A DNA stretch of 64,000 nucleotides from Haematobia irritans. Lineage: Eukaryota > Arthropoda > Insecta > Diptera > Muscidae. Shown here one piece after another: positions 21,703 to 32,101 of this stretch (positions are counted from its first letter, which is position 1; every line of letters begins with the position of its first letter). The notes under the pieces were generated by a model. It did not search any database. It saw nothing but the letters and a program-made list of their open reading frames with translations, and was not told the origin of the DNA. Position numbers and translations under genes: made by a program. The stretch is taken from the NCBI RefSeq assembly GCF_050003625.1, contig NC_134398.1, forward strand, positions 69,262,891-69,326,890, in the 5' to 3' direction.

Positions 21703-22384
21703 GTTATAATTTCATACGAACCGAACTGAAGTGGAAACTCAACCACCAACCAGTCGCTCTCTTTTTACATCAACCATTGAAGAGGTACCACGTAATTGGA
21801 TAAATAAAGATATCTTGAAATAAGGAAATATAACCTCTTTTACTTTTTTGGTCTCAACTCTTACGGCTCATGGACATCTCGTACATGAGTCGAAACTAAG
21901 TGTAATATTTTAATAAAATAAAATGTAATATTTAACTGGGACAAAATCGATTTTTAATTTAGTAACGAGCACTATTAAGGTCGGGCAGCACAATCGAATG
22001 ATGAAGGTAGCAATAACCGATATCGTCGACAGACCCAACCAACACCATATGAGATATTGGTTGTGTCGACCGAATCAGTCGGGTGGCACAACTGCCAAAA
22101 GGAGGTTGACAATAAATTCGATTGTCACAACCAATCTGTATTCTCTGTGTGTAACCAACATTGTTACACGACTTCTCTTTCTCTATAAATAAACCACTTT
22201 TTATCTAGAAAAGTATTACTAAAAAAACCCGACGATCTAACCTGGACAAGTCAGAAAGGTCAGTGGGTTTTCCACATGCTATGAATAAAAGTGAAGCAAT
22301 AAAACTAAAAAATATTCAAACACTTAAGATGTAAAGTAGTGATGACATTTTTCAAACTTGTTACTTCATCCGAATGCACATTGG
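21703..22384. other. Unassigned stretch, GC-richer in the middle
   Basis: It contains 'gtcgacagacccaacc' and 'ggttgtgtcgaccgaatcag', and a TATAAATAAA word at 22183. It could be part of a retrotransposon end, but no terminal repeats, primer-binding site or coding match supports that. A 64-codon frame is not recognised. Confidence 0.3.
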
Positions 22385-22695
22385 ACTATTAAAATTTTTG
22401 TAAAAGTTCGAACGTTTTTCAACAAAAGCACGAAAGTTTTTCATAAAGAGTACAAAATATATTCATAAAAAGAACGAAATTGTTTCATAAAAAGTAAGAA
22501 AATTTTTCATAAAAAGTACGAATTTTTTTCTTACAAACTACGAAAAATTTGGAAGGACTTTTCTTCGTAAAAAGTACGAAGTATTTCGTACTTTTAATGA
22601 AAAGGTTCTTTGGTTGTAAAACAATGACAAACTTCGTACTTTTAAAGAAAAATTTCGTTCTTTTACGAAGAGAATTCTTTCGGTGTACAACGGAC
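22385..22695. repeat. Array of TTTTTCATAAAAAGTACGAA words
   Basis: The word 'ttcataaaaagtacgaa' and variants repeat at roughly 27-30 bp (22440-22540), then in the opposite orientation (TTCGTACTTTT). It ends GAATTCTTTCGGTG before TA, in the style of the CAC...GTG elements. No left end identified. Confidence 0.55.
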
Positions 22696-22726
22696 TTAGT
22701 GAGCCTAAAATAATGAGCGCCCACTA

Positions 22727-22985
22727 CACGCAAAGAAAAAACGCTTAGAAAACGTGTACCGAAAACGTTTTTCTTTTGTTAGATTTTTTAAATTTCTTCG
22801 AAAAAATGTTTTTGTTACAAAATTTGTATTTTTGCAATAAAAAATAATTTTTGAGCCTAAAACGCAGTCCATTTCGTTTATATAAATCACTGTTCTTTTC
22901 TGACTTTAAGTCTTTAATAAAACACATTCTGAAGTTTCATACTAAAAATTTAATATAGTAGCATGTTATTTCGAACATCTCTTCG
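22727..22985. repeat. CACGCAAAGAAAAAACGC element, partial
   Basis: Starts after TA with CACGCAAAGAAAAAACGC and continues 'cttttgttagattttttaaa', 'gagcctaaaacgcagtcc', 'tttcgtttatataaatcact'. The same series, reversed, occurs inside the M1 copy at 55805-56040 and at 34830-34960. A related start is at 46393. Right end not found. Confidence 0.5.
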
Positions 22986-23304
22986 GAATCTTCCGAACAT
23001 TTTTGGAATTTTTGTAAAAATATATGTAAAATTGTTTTTGGGTGTTCGAAGCATTAATTTTTTGGGGGCATATAGCTTATATTACTGGCGGACCTGGAAA
23101 ACGTTAACTTAAGCAGTCTACTAATATTTTTGGAACAATCAAGTGGGTTCAACAAAAGAAAATAATCGGATGGGTTCAACGGTAAAAAAAAAAAAACAAG
23201 AAGTGTCTATAATATAGGAACTATTAGTTAATCATAATGGACTGAAAAGTCTAAGAGAGCCTAAATAAATCGGGCTACATCTTTAACCTAACCTAACCTT
23301 CAAT
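22986..23304. other. Short unassigned stretch with LINE-type tail at 23235-23300
   Basis: 'aatggactgaaaagtctaag' and 'cgggctacatctttaacctaacctaacc' match the LINE-type 3' end at 27789-27855 in order, with differences. The rest is unassigned. Confidence 0.5.
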
Positions 23305-23790
23305 TGAAGGGATTTTGTCAAAATTTTATTTCTATAGAAAATTTAGTCAAAATTTTGTTTCTGTAGAATATTTTGCAGAATTTTATATACCACACAAAAT
23401 TTTTTCTAAAATTGTATTTTTATTGATAATTTTTTCAAAATTTTATTTCTATAAGAAAAAATTGTCAAATTTTATTTCTATAGCAAATTTTCTCAAAATT
23501 TTTTTTCTTACTGATGCTCACTGCTATAAAAAATGTATTCAAAATTTTATTACTATAGAAATATTTTTTTATATTTAAAATTTAGTCAAAATTTTGTTTC
23601 TGTAGAATATTTTGCAAAATTTTATTTCTATAGAAAATTTTGCAAAATTTTGTTTGCTACACATTTTTTTTAATTGTATTTCTATTGATAATTTTTTCAA
23701 ACTTTTATTTCTATAAAAAAATTATTCAAAATTTTGTTTCTGTAGAAAATTTTGCAAAATTTTATTTACTAGACAAAAATTTTTCCAAAA
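23305..23790 (+). repeat. Degenerate 29-bp TTTCTATAGAAA minisatellite
   Basis: About 15 diverged units ('attttatttctatagaaaat', 'aaaattttgtttctgtag'). The 87- and 74-codon frames are low-complexity products of the repeat. Confidence 0.7.
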
Positions 23791-23870
23791 TTGTATGCTC
23801 ACAGATACTCACTGCTAAATCGAAAACTTGTAGATATGACTCAATTTTTAAAAATTTTCAATGAATGAAT

Positions 23871-24290
23871 CATAAATGCATTTTTGCGAAATTGTCTAAA
23901 CAATTATAAATATTTCCCAAATATTGCCCGAGATTTTGTAGAAGTCTGATTTGAGATTTTATCAAAATGTAGACCTAAATACAAAGTTGTGCATAGTATA
24001 TTATAATCGGCCCACCCGACTTTAGACTTTCCTTGCATTTTTATTTTTTGGTAAAATTGTGTTACGTCCCATAACGTTAGATTTAAATTTTAAGTACATA
24101 GATTTTGTAGAAGTATATACAATTTTGTCTAAATCGATTCAGATTCAAACTCATGCATATGGGAATATAAACCTTTATATAGGTCGCAACAAATTTAAAG
24201 GATTTGAGATAGTATCAATAATTTTGGTCCACAAATACATATACTCTTGATATCTTCTCATATTATGATGGGTATTTATATTATTATTTT
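23871..24290 (+). repeat. DINE-like tail fragment
   Basis: Contains 'gtatattataatcggcccacccgactttag' in part and a second tail starting 'gtaaaattgtgttacgtccc', very close to 7063-7260. No head. Confidence 0.6.
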
Positions 24291-24444
24291 ATTTATTAAA
24301 CATTGCCCTAAATTTGAATCAATTGGCATCTAATGTGAAATTAAGACCACATAAATAAATATGATACTTTATATCGATCCACTTACGGTACCCCACAATA
24401 GAACTACAAATTAGTGGTATTAATATGAGATTTAGTTATATTAC

Positions 24445-24525
24445 CCGGAGTCGGAGTCGAGCTGATGAAAAATGCTGGAGTCGGAGTCGGAGTTGAGCAA
24501 AATTGGCTCGACTCCACAGCCCTGG
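24445..24525 (-). repeat. GGAGTCGGAGTCG repeat end
   Basis: Runs of GGAGTCGGAGTCGG and GGCTCGACTCCACAGCCCTGG. The reverse complement starts CCAGGGCTGTGGAGTCGAGC, the look of a DNA-transposon end that recurs in many animal genomes. I cannot place the superfamily from 80 bases. Confidence 0.4.
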
Positions 24526-25290
24526 TTAAAACAAGGAAAAAGTAATGAATGACCTGATATTCTTTTTAATTACAATTAACACAATTGCACCTTCTCATAA
24601 GAGAAAAATACGAAGTAAAAGTACAAAGAAAAAATTTCCGTAGTTAAACTAACGCTAAATTTAACTTATTTTTATTGGAAAAAATGTATTTGCTTGTAGT
24701 TAAATTTTATTATTTTTATCGAAATTTTCCACAGCTTAATGAAATCTTACTTTTTTTTAGTATGTCTCAAAAATTTTATGAACTAAACGTGAGTATAAAG
24801 TTCAATGACCGTACACATAACTTCAATATGAACTAAAGCAAAAGAAGATTTTCGTACGATTCCCAAAAATAGTAATAATGAACTACTGTATGGTTAAAAT
24901 GGTCATGATTTGCCGCCAATGATTTTCTTCTTTACTTTCAGTTAATTTTTTCTTCTATGAGATGATGTAATTTCGTGAACTGCAGTTAAAAATACAACAG
25001 GGCATTAAACTTTCCTGGTTTTAACAACGCTTTGTGGAAATCTCAAAATGTGGAGTAAAATTTAGTTCAATTTTCGTGCGAGGTAGTTCATTCTTCCTAT
25101 AAAACAGTTCACTTTTTTTCGGTGTAATTTTTTGCGAATAGTACGAAAATTTTCTTCTGCTGAAATGTTTCACATTCAATGCTCTGGATCTTTTCCATCG
25201 ATGATTTGACAAGATTTGATAAAAATATGATCGTCGTCATATATAAATATGTTAGATTTTCTAATTTAGTGTTTTGATGGAAAACCCGAA
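24526..25290. other. Unassigned AT-rich stretch
   Basis: Some words ('atgaactaaac', 'agttaaactaac') recall group M3 elements but are too diverged to call. No gene seen. Confidence 0.3.
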
Positions 25291-25294
25291 CATA

Positions 25295-25450
25295 CACTGA
25301 AGAAACAGTGAACCCACCAGGAAGAAAACTTTTTGCTAATTTTAGAAAATTTTTAATATTTTTAGAAAATTTTAACTAAACCGTATTACAAACGCTGGCA
25401 TCACTGCGATGTCATAAAAATAAGTTAATATTTTTCTACAAATTCAAGAA
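25295..25450 (-). repeat. CAC...GTG element end, group M3
   Basis: CACTGAAGAAACAGTGAACCC after TA is the complement of the right end of the M3 copy at 26802-27721. It continues with 'accaggaagaaaactttttg' and 'gtattacaaacgctggcatc'. Broken at about 25450. Confidence 0.7.
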
Positions 25451-25453
25451 AAT

Positions 25454-25640
25454 TTATTAGACACTAGCGTAACCCGGCGCGCTTTGCAGCGCATCCCGAA
25501 GCATATTTTCGTTAACTTAGTCAACCATCTCCTTCGATCTGAAAACAAATTTGAATTCTTTTAAAGAGTAGCGTCAGGGGAAGTCTGGCACAAAAATTGA
25601 AGTACTGATTAATCACGCCATGGTTTCCACACACGTGTCC
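25454..25640 (+). repeat. Element start ACTAGCGTAACCCGGC
   Basis: 'gacactagcgtaacccggcg' followed by CGCTTTGCAGCGC, a hairpin-rich start that I associate with a family of interspersed repeats in flies. It may be the head of the same kind of element whose tail is at 30260-30412. Tentative. Confidence 0.35.
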
Positions 25641-25642
25641 CG

Positions 25643-26620
25643 CACGCTCACAAAAAATCGCTTCTGTAACATATACTCCCAAACATATTTTGCTTCAAGC
25701 ATATACATTTTTGGGTATTGCCCAAACATTTATATGTTTGATCTCTTCCAATATATAATATGTTTGAAAGCATATTGGTGTAAACAATATATGTTTGGGT
25801 AGTCTAAGTTCCAAACATTTTGTATTTTTGCATCCAAATTCAATAATGTTGTCTTCCAAAAAACAATATGTTATTATGTGAACATATAATATGTTTGGAA
25901 GCATTTTGCACCCAAAAATATTATATGCTTAAAAAAATTCTCCCAAACAATATTGTGCTCAAAATTTTATTTATTTATTTATATATTTACAATCATAATG
26001 AATTATGAAAATAAACAGGTAATATAGCTGCTAACAACATAGGTTTTCGACCTGAATGCTCAAAATTTTGTTTCTGCCCAATTGTATATTCCCCGACATC
26101 TTTCTCACTTCCACGAGATTTTTTAGTTCTTAGCACCTTTTTCTGTAATACAAACATTGTAGAAGAAATTATTCAATTGTATGATTTTTTTTTTATTTTA
26201 ATTTTACCTTTTGCCGGACGGGGATTCGAACAGCGGACCACACAGTTTGTAAGGATCAAAGAAGTAGCTGATCAATTGCCCAAGGGAAAATAAAATGTTA
26301 ATTTTGTAATAACAAGCAACAACCACCAACTTAATTCAATATCGCTCCCTGTTAAATAGCGCTCCAAGCTACTAAACACATATATGTTTATAGGCTATTT
26401 CTAAATTAATATATGTTTGCATCCAAGCATATTATATTTACAAACATTTTATGTCCCAAACATAATATGTTTTAACATATTAACATATATGTCCCAAACA
26501 TGTTATGCTAGTTTATGAACATTATATGCTTGCACTCAAAAATATTGTGTTTAAAAATTTGGGTTCCAAACATATAATGTTTATAGCCAAACATATGAAA
26601 AACAGTCTTTTTCATCCGTG
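25643..26620 (+). mobile_element. CAC...GTG element, group M2, complete (978 bp)
   Basis: Ends CACGCTCACAAAAAATCGC and CTTTTTCATCCGTG, flanked by CG duplicates at 25641-25642 and 26621-26622. It has many 'aaacatata' words and the tRNA-like module at 26210-26272. Near-identical to 11034-11981 and to the interrupted copy at 39865-42365. Confidence 0.85.
26210..26272 (-). other. tRNA-like module (UAC) within M2
   Basis: Same sequence as at 11571-11640: B-box CTGTTCGAATCCCCG and loop TTACAAA on the minus strand. Not a functional tRNA gene by structure. Confidence 0.55.
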
Positions 26621-26801
26621 CGTTCATTTAAAAAAAATCGGACTACTTGCGTTTTCCTTTATATACAGAAATAGGGCGGTTATGCAGATGTAAAACGGAC
26701 CGGCTTAACAAACATCGGGTAGGGGATGTTTCCCTTCAATCAATTTTTTGTTTTGTAATTGTTCTGTATTCAAATCGTTCACGCAGAGATGTAATATGAT
26801 A

Positions 26802-27721
26802 CACTCAAAAAAAGTGAACTCTCTATTTCACTAAAGCCAATTTAACTTTATTTTAGTTCATGGAATTATTATGTTTAAAGAAAGTTTTCTTTAGTGTGTA
26901 AATATAACCATAGCGATAGGCGGTAGGCGAAACATTTTTGCCGCAACGGCAAATACAATAAGCTTGACGGCGAATAATTCCCTTTTTCACGTTTCCTAGC
27001 GCTTTTGTTGTCAATACAGCACGCTTTGACAATATTAAACAATGAAGTTGAATAAAAACATACAATGGCTTGTTATTTGTTGAGTTATTTCAAGAAAAAA
27101 TAATCTACACGTGTCCAGGCAACAGCAATTCCTAGTGGTGAGTTAAAAAAAATTGATAAGCGATGGCAACACTATACCAGTTTTCGCCAAGGAGTTAGAA
27201 TAAGTTTTAATTTAGCGACACGCCGCTAGCCGTCACGGTATTCCGTCGCGGATTTTGGGCTTCCCATAAGAAATACACGTAAATAAGTGTTCGCCTACCG
27301 CCTATCGCTATGGTTATATTTACACACTTACTCTAATAATTTTTGTGTACGTTAGTTAAATTAACTAAACCCGATGAACTAAATTAGTGTCTTCCACAAA
27401 ATAGTTAAGAATTTCTTTAAATTTGTAAATTTTACCAAAAATGCGTCCATCATAAACTTCGTATGTCACTAAAGACATTTTTGCAATTTTAAACTCCAAG
27501 TTTTTCCTTCAAACTACAAAATTTTCTTAAACAAGTGAAAAAACTTAGTTATGTCAAATAAAATTTTCTTGAATTTGTCAAAAAATATGTACTTATTTTT
27601 ATGACATCGGCGTGATACCAACGTTTGTAATACTGATTAGTTAAAATTTTCTACAAATATTCAAAATTTTCTAAAATTAACCGAAAGTTCTCTTCCTGGT
27701 GGGTTCACTGTTTTTTCAGTG
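26802..27721 (+). mobile_element. CAC...GTG element, group M3, holding a MITE
   Basis: Ends CACTCAAAAAAAGTGAACTC and GTTCACTGTTTTTTCAGTG, flanked by TA (26800-26801, 27722-27723). Characteristic words: 'tttcactaaagccaatttaa', 'ttattttagttcatgg', 'cttcctggtgggttcactg'. A 434-bp MITE sits in it at 26894-27327. No coding capacity. Confidence 0.85.
26894..27327. mobile_element. PIF/Harbinger-type MITE, 434 bp with 38-bp inverted repeats
   Basis: Perfect 38-base terminal repeats at 26894-26931 and 27290-27327, starting GTGTGTAAATATAACCATAG and ending GGTAGGCGAA. TTA flanks both sides (26891-26893, 27328-27330). The M3 relative at 30405-30735 has the uninterrupted sequence CTTTACTCTAA at this point, confirming a 3-bp TTA target duplication. 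TTA/TAA duplications are known for PIF/Harbinger elements. The interior codes for nothing recognisable. Confidence 0.88.
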
Positions 27722-27723
27722 TA

Positions 27724-28889
27724 GGAGCTATTTTTGCGGCGACCATGTAACATTTTCACCTGCAACCATGTTGGCTCAGTGAACATGGTATCACAATGGA
27801 CTGAATAGTCTAAGTGAGCCTGATACATCGGGCTGCCACATAACCTAACCTAACCATGGTTCTAAGAAAAATAAAATTGTCCTCATCTAAAATGTTATTA
27901 TATTGATAAAACGAATTTTGTTCCCATTAAAAGACAATGGTCACGATCTGAAATGTTATGGTATTCGTCCAAAATGTTTTTCTTCCAGTTAAAAGAACAT
28001 GGTCACAACCTAAAATGTTTTGATCGTTATGAAAAAAACTTTTTTCGTCGTCTGAAAAAGGACGCCACTTGAGAAAAGAAAACAAAATATTAACTTTATT
28101 TATTTGTTTTTATTTATTTATAAAATAATTCATTGTTTTTTTTGTATTTGTAATATCGCGCAAGAAAACATCACATATTTTTACACACTCTAGTTTGGTT
28201 CAATTTCAACAATAAGTAATCATTCCATATTTACTTTGCGCCCTTCAAATGTACCAACGCAGACATCATGTAACTGCAAATAAAAATAAATTATACCATA
28301 TATCAAAATGCAGAACAAAAAGCAGGTATATTTTTTTCAATCACACTTTCCTTTTTTGTATTCACATAAAACCACGTGCCACTTCTGAATAAATAAATTA
28401 ATACAAAACACAATAATTCCGTATTCTCCGTCCATTCCAAGAAACAATCAACACACGACTGACGCGCAAAATGAAAATCGTGTGTACCTGCTCAATGTTT
28501 TTATAAAATTGTTTTCGCTGCAAAAAAAGTAAAAAATTAAATGGTCACGAAAACAATGTGCATGGTCTTTATGGCCATGTAATGGTTCTACACATGTCTA
28601 TACGTAACCTATAAAAATACTTTTTCTCTGCAAAAAAGTAAAAAAAATGAATGGTCAGGTACATGATTTTTCCCACCATTTAATGGTCTCAAATTCTATC
28701 ATTTAAATAATAGAACATGTTTGCGTCATTTGATAACCATTTAAATGCTTATTGCCAACATATATTTTTCTCCGCTCGAAAATTATTTTTACAAAGACAA
28801 AATACATGGTTTTCGCGACAATTACATACTCTAGATAAGCATTAAATGGATGCGGCAACCATGTCCAAACATGTTTTTTTCTGTGCGTG
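27724..28889 (-). mobile_element. CAC...GTG element, group M4, one end lost
   Basis: Reverse copy of 37391-38534, ending CATGTTTTTTTCTGTGCGTG at 28889. Filled with ACATGG/CCATGT words ('gaccatgtaacattttc', 'aatggtcacgaaaac'). The left end is replaced by the right end of the neighbouring M3 element. Interrupted at 27789-27855 by a LINE-type tail. Confidence 0.8.
27789..27855 (+). mobile_element. Extremely 5'-truncated LINE 3' end (67 bp)
   Basis: 'tatcacaatggactgaatag', 'tctaagtgagcctgatac', 'atcgggctgccac', then three TAACC repeats. ATGG is duplicated at 27785-27788 and 27856-27859. The M4 copy at 37391-38534 shows the uninterrupted CATGGTTCTAAG (as complement at about 38405). A simple-repeat tail and target duplication indicate target-primed reverse transcription. 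Confidence 0.8.
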
Positions 28890-28899
28890 TTAGACAATT

Positions 28900-30415
28900 T
28901 TGCCTATCAGCTTCATGTAAATTTAAGTTTTTTACTTAAAAAAGTCTGGCAGAAGCTTGTGGAAAAATCATAAAATTATGCACCGAGTTCCCATTTATCG
29001 ACAATCCTCTACTTTCTATTTTCAAAAAATCGGGCAAAAGGGAACCCCCTCATTCGCTCCTCCCCAACCAGATGTCGTAAAATCACGTACCCAATATTCA
29101 TTTCACAAATTACCCAACTTCACTATTCCCCTTCCCCAACCAGACATCGAAAAGTCATGTACCTGTATAAAATCATCTTCTCCCAATTTCTAGTAAATCG
29201 GAGAAGGTTAGATTTTGCTCTATTTTTGTAAAGGGACGTCACTTTCTCTGCAAATTCCAAGAAATCTGTAAACTTTCCTTCAAGTTTCATAGTGTAGGGT
29301 AAGGAGAAGGTTCCCGTCCAAATACCCAAAAATCAAGTACACCATATTGATTTCATAACCTTCCTCTAAGGCCTAGTTTTTTTCAGTTTTAGAGGAGGTC
29401 TCCCTCCCCGTCCCAATATCGAAAAATGATATAGCGTATATTGTGTAGACGTCTCAGGAAATCTCACGCAAATTATAAGCCCAATTTTTAAACAGCAGGG
29501 CACCCCTTACCCTCTTCCCTCTTCCATTACGAATATCACAAAATCAAATATCCATTATAATAATATTACTTAACCCACATCCTCTGTGCTCTTTTATTTT
29601 TCCCCGACCAAATATTAAAAAATAATATACCTGATATGAATTTCATAAACTCCCCCAAGTTCTCCGTAAAATGTCAGTAAGACGTCAAATTTTATTTTTT
29701 TTAACTGTACTTTAAGAAAAAGTGGGACAAAGGGGAAGCCCCTCCTCGACCAAATATCGAAAAATAAAGTAGACGTTCTTTGCCTAGACGCCCCCTTCAA
29801 ACTTCCCTGAAAATTTCAAGCAATTCAGACAAGTTTGTTCAAATTTTCTAAAAGTCGAGCAAGGGAGGTCCCTTCCTGTCCAAATATTAAAAAATCGGGT
29901 ACCCCATAATAAATTCATAATCACACATCGTGTTCTCTGTAAATCTCAAGTAAATCAGAGAACTTTTGTTTTTTTACAGTGCTTTAAATAAAAGTCGTAT
30001 AAAGTGGTGGTCCACCTCCGCGACGAAATATCGAAAAATAAAGTAGCGGGTCTTTGTCTAGAAATCACCCCAAACCTTCTTTGGAAATATCACCCAAATA
30101 GGTTCCCTATTTTCACCACATGATTACCCTCTACGTTCTCCGAACATTTTTCATGTGAAAAAATAATTATTTTGTAACAAAAGCAACTGCGATGAATCCA
30201 AAATATATTTTTTTGTAATGTGCGCTGTATATAAAAAGATTTTCCGCTTTTCCGTTGACACTTTTCTTGAAATTTCTTTGCTATAAACCTCACGGAGCCC
30301 GAGACCTTTCCAACGAATGCAAAACCGTAGAAATCGTTTCGTGCGTTGTGGAGTTATTGCGTCAGGAAGGAAAACCCGAATTATTTTTATATAGTAGATA
30401 ATTAAGTTTTTTCAC
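28900..30415. repeat. Decayed tandem array with a conserved 3' end
   Basis: The motif ACCAAATATCGAAAAAT and variants recur at about 29064, 29135, 29313, 29413, 29528, 29607, 29749, 29878 and 30020, spaced 70-180 bp, mostly 115-145, always preceded by CCCCT/TCCCC words and followed by a 'gtaccc' word. A GC-richer end follows at 30290-30412 ('cacggagcccgagacctttc', 'tgcgttgtggagttattgcg', 'tttttatatagtagat'). Small frames in it have no homology. Confidence 0.6.
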
Positions 30416-30735
30416 TTGTTAAAGAAAAATTTGTAGTTTGAAGGAAAAGAAAAATTGCACGAATGTCTTTAGTGACATACGAAGTTCATGATGAACGCAT
30501 TTGTAGTAAAATTTACAAATTTATAAAAATACTGAACTATTTTGTGGATCAACTAAATTCGTGATCATTATGCTTCATTTGTGTATATATTTTTTCCTCG
30601 GTTTTAGTTATCTTAACTAACGTACGCAAAAAATTATTAGAGTAAAGGAAACTTTCTCCAAACATAATAACTCCATGAACTAAAATAAAGTTAAATTGGC
30701 TTTAGTGAAATAGAGAGTTCTCTTTTTTTGGAGTG
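30405..30735 (-). repeat. CAC...GTG element, group M3, partial reverse copy
   Basis: Right end CTCTCTTTTTTTGGAGTG before TA (30736-30737). Contains the uninterrupted site used to define the MITE insertion at 26894. Left part truncated near 30405. Confidence 0.75.
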
Positions 30736-30737
30736 TA

Positions 30738-32101
30738 GTAAACACCTATATCTACGCAATTTTGAACTGATTACAGAGATTCGCATGCTTCAATTCTTAA
30801 CCTATTCGTTAATTGTTGCGAAAATCATTTATAGACGAGACCAGGCGGAAATTCTACAAGATCAAAATTGATTAAAAATGTGCATTTATTTTGGCATATT
30901 GGGGAGATTTAAAAAAGTCGCATGGCGCCAAAAAGGTTGCAAAATGCGACACTGTGTGCAATACCATGAAGAATTTCAAAAGTCTTCATCCAATTGACAA
31001 ATAATCTACGGATGTTGAGTAAAAAAAATTACCTTTTTTATATACATACATACTGTATGGGTCCACATTTTCAATACATAAACTAACCCTTGGTACACGT
31101 ATCCCTTCTACCTGTGTGCGCGAGAGTTTGCTGTTGAATAAGGAGGGGCAAAAACTTCCGCTAAAAGCGAAGGGGCGTTATCTTTATGATGTGTTTTCAT
31201 GTACAAATCACTTTTCACTTTGTTGTTCCCCAATAACAATGATAAATGTTCAAATGTATGTGTATGGGTATGTGATGGACGTTTTGGTCTCAGTGAATAT
31301 GAGAAAGAGAGTTGCTCAGTTTATCGAGTGAATAATGGAGTAGGGTGCTCACACTCACTTCAATATGTCAGGGTGTTTCTGTTGTTGTAGTTGCCTTTAT
31401 ATTTTGCCATATCTCTGTCTGTATGTCTCTTGGCAATGATTGGAATGGGACATCGTTGTTGTCAGTCTGTCTCACCTTTATGTTTGTTACAATTAAAAAA
31501 TCATTTATGAGAGCCACTAGGTTTTGTGTTGTCGTAATAGACCGGTGTTTTGGTTAGTCGTTGAGCTGACGATTGGTGTTGGATGAACTTCACATACATA
31601 TTTTCAAAAATTTTCGTTGAAATAAATTTCATACCTGTGAAACTAAGCACTTGTTTGGAGTTGGTTTCATTTCCATTTACAAACAAATATGCTCGTATTA
31701 TCATATTTTCCATTGAGACTTGCGCAAATTCTCATTTAAATCATATTCCAGTCATTTGTGAGTGAACTGGAATTCAGATATAGAAGCTTCTATAACACAT
31801 AATGGTATGTATGAATGTGCTGTTTACTCGTTCGTTAACAGACATATATGGAAATCCATCAGTTGCTTTTTAAATGGATGATTTCGACATCACTTCAAAA
31901 TTAATACTCTAGTCCAATATGTGTCCAAATATGACCTTGGACAATGGGTTTGTGTGTATGTTTCCATATGCATGGAATTTTCAGGGAATAGTTTCTTCTG
32001 TTTAAATGGAGACATGGATAATTTGTCTTTGTAGTCCATTAAAAGTTTATATTTGGTAACATGAAGATTTTGAATGTGGTCAACTCGGACATTTGATTAT
32101 G
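30738..32101. other. Unassigned, largely single-copy stretch
   Basis: Higher GC and no repeat shared with the rest of the window. Frames of 60-71 codons overlap on both strands without recognisable domains or initiation context. It could be intron or intergenic DNA of a real locus. Confidence 0.35.

Noticed and set aside
21703..22384. Solo LTR of a retrotransposon
   Set aside because: TATA/AATAAA-like words exist but no TG...CA boundaries, target duplication, primer-binding site or second copy could be shown.
23281..23300. CCTAACC repeats as telomeric DNA
   Set aside because: Only two to three repeats, preceded by the same LINE-type 3' sequence as at 27789-27855; flies of this group are not known to use TTAGG telomeres.
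31116..31765. Cluster of small frames as a host exon group
   Set aside because: Frames of 60-71 codons overlap on both strands with no recognised domain; consistent with chance in a higher-GC stretch.
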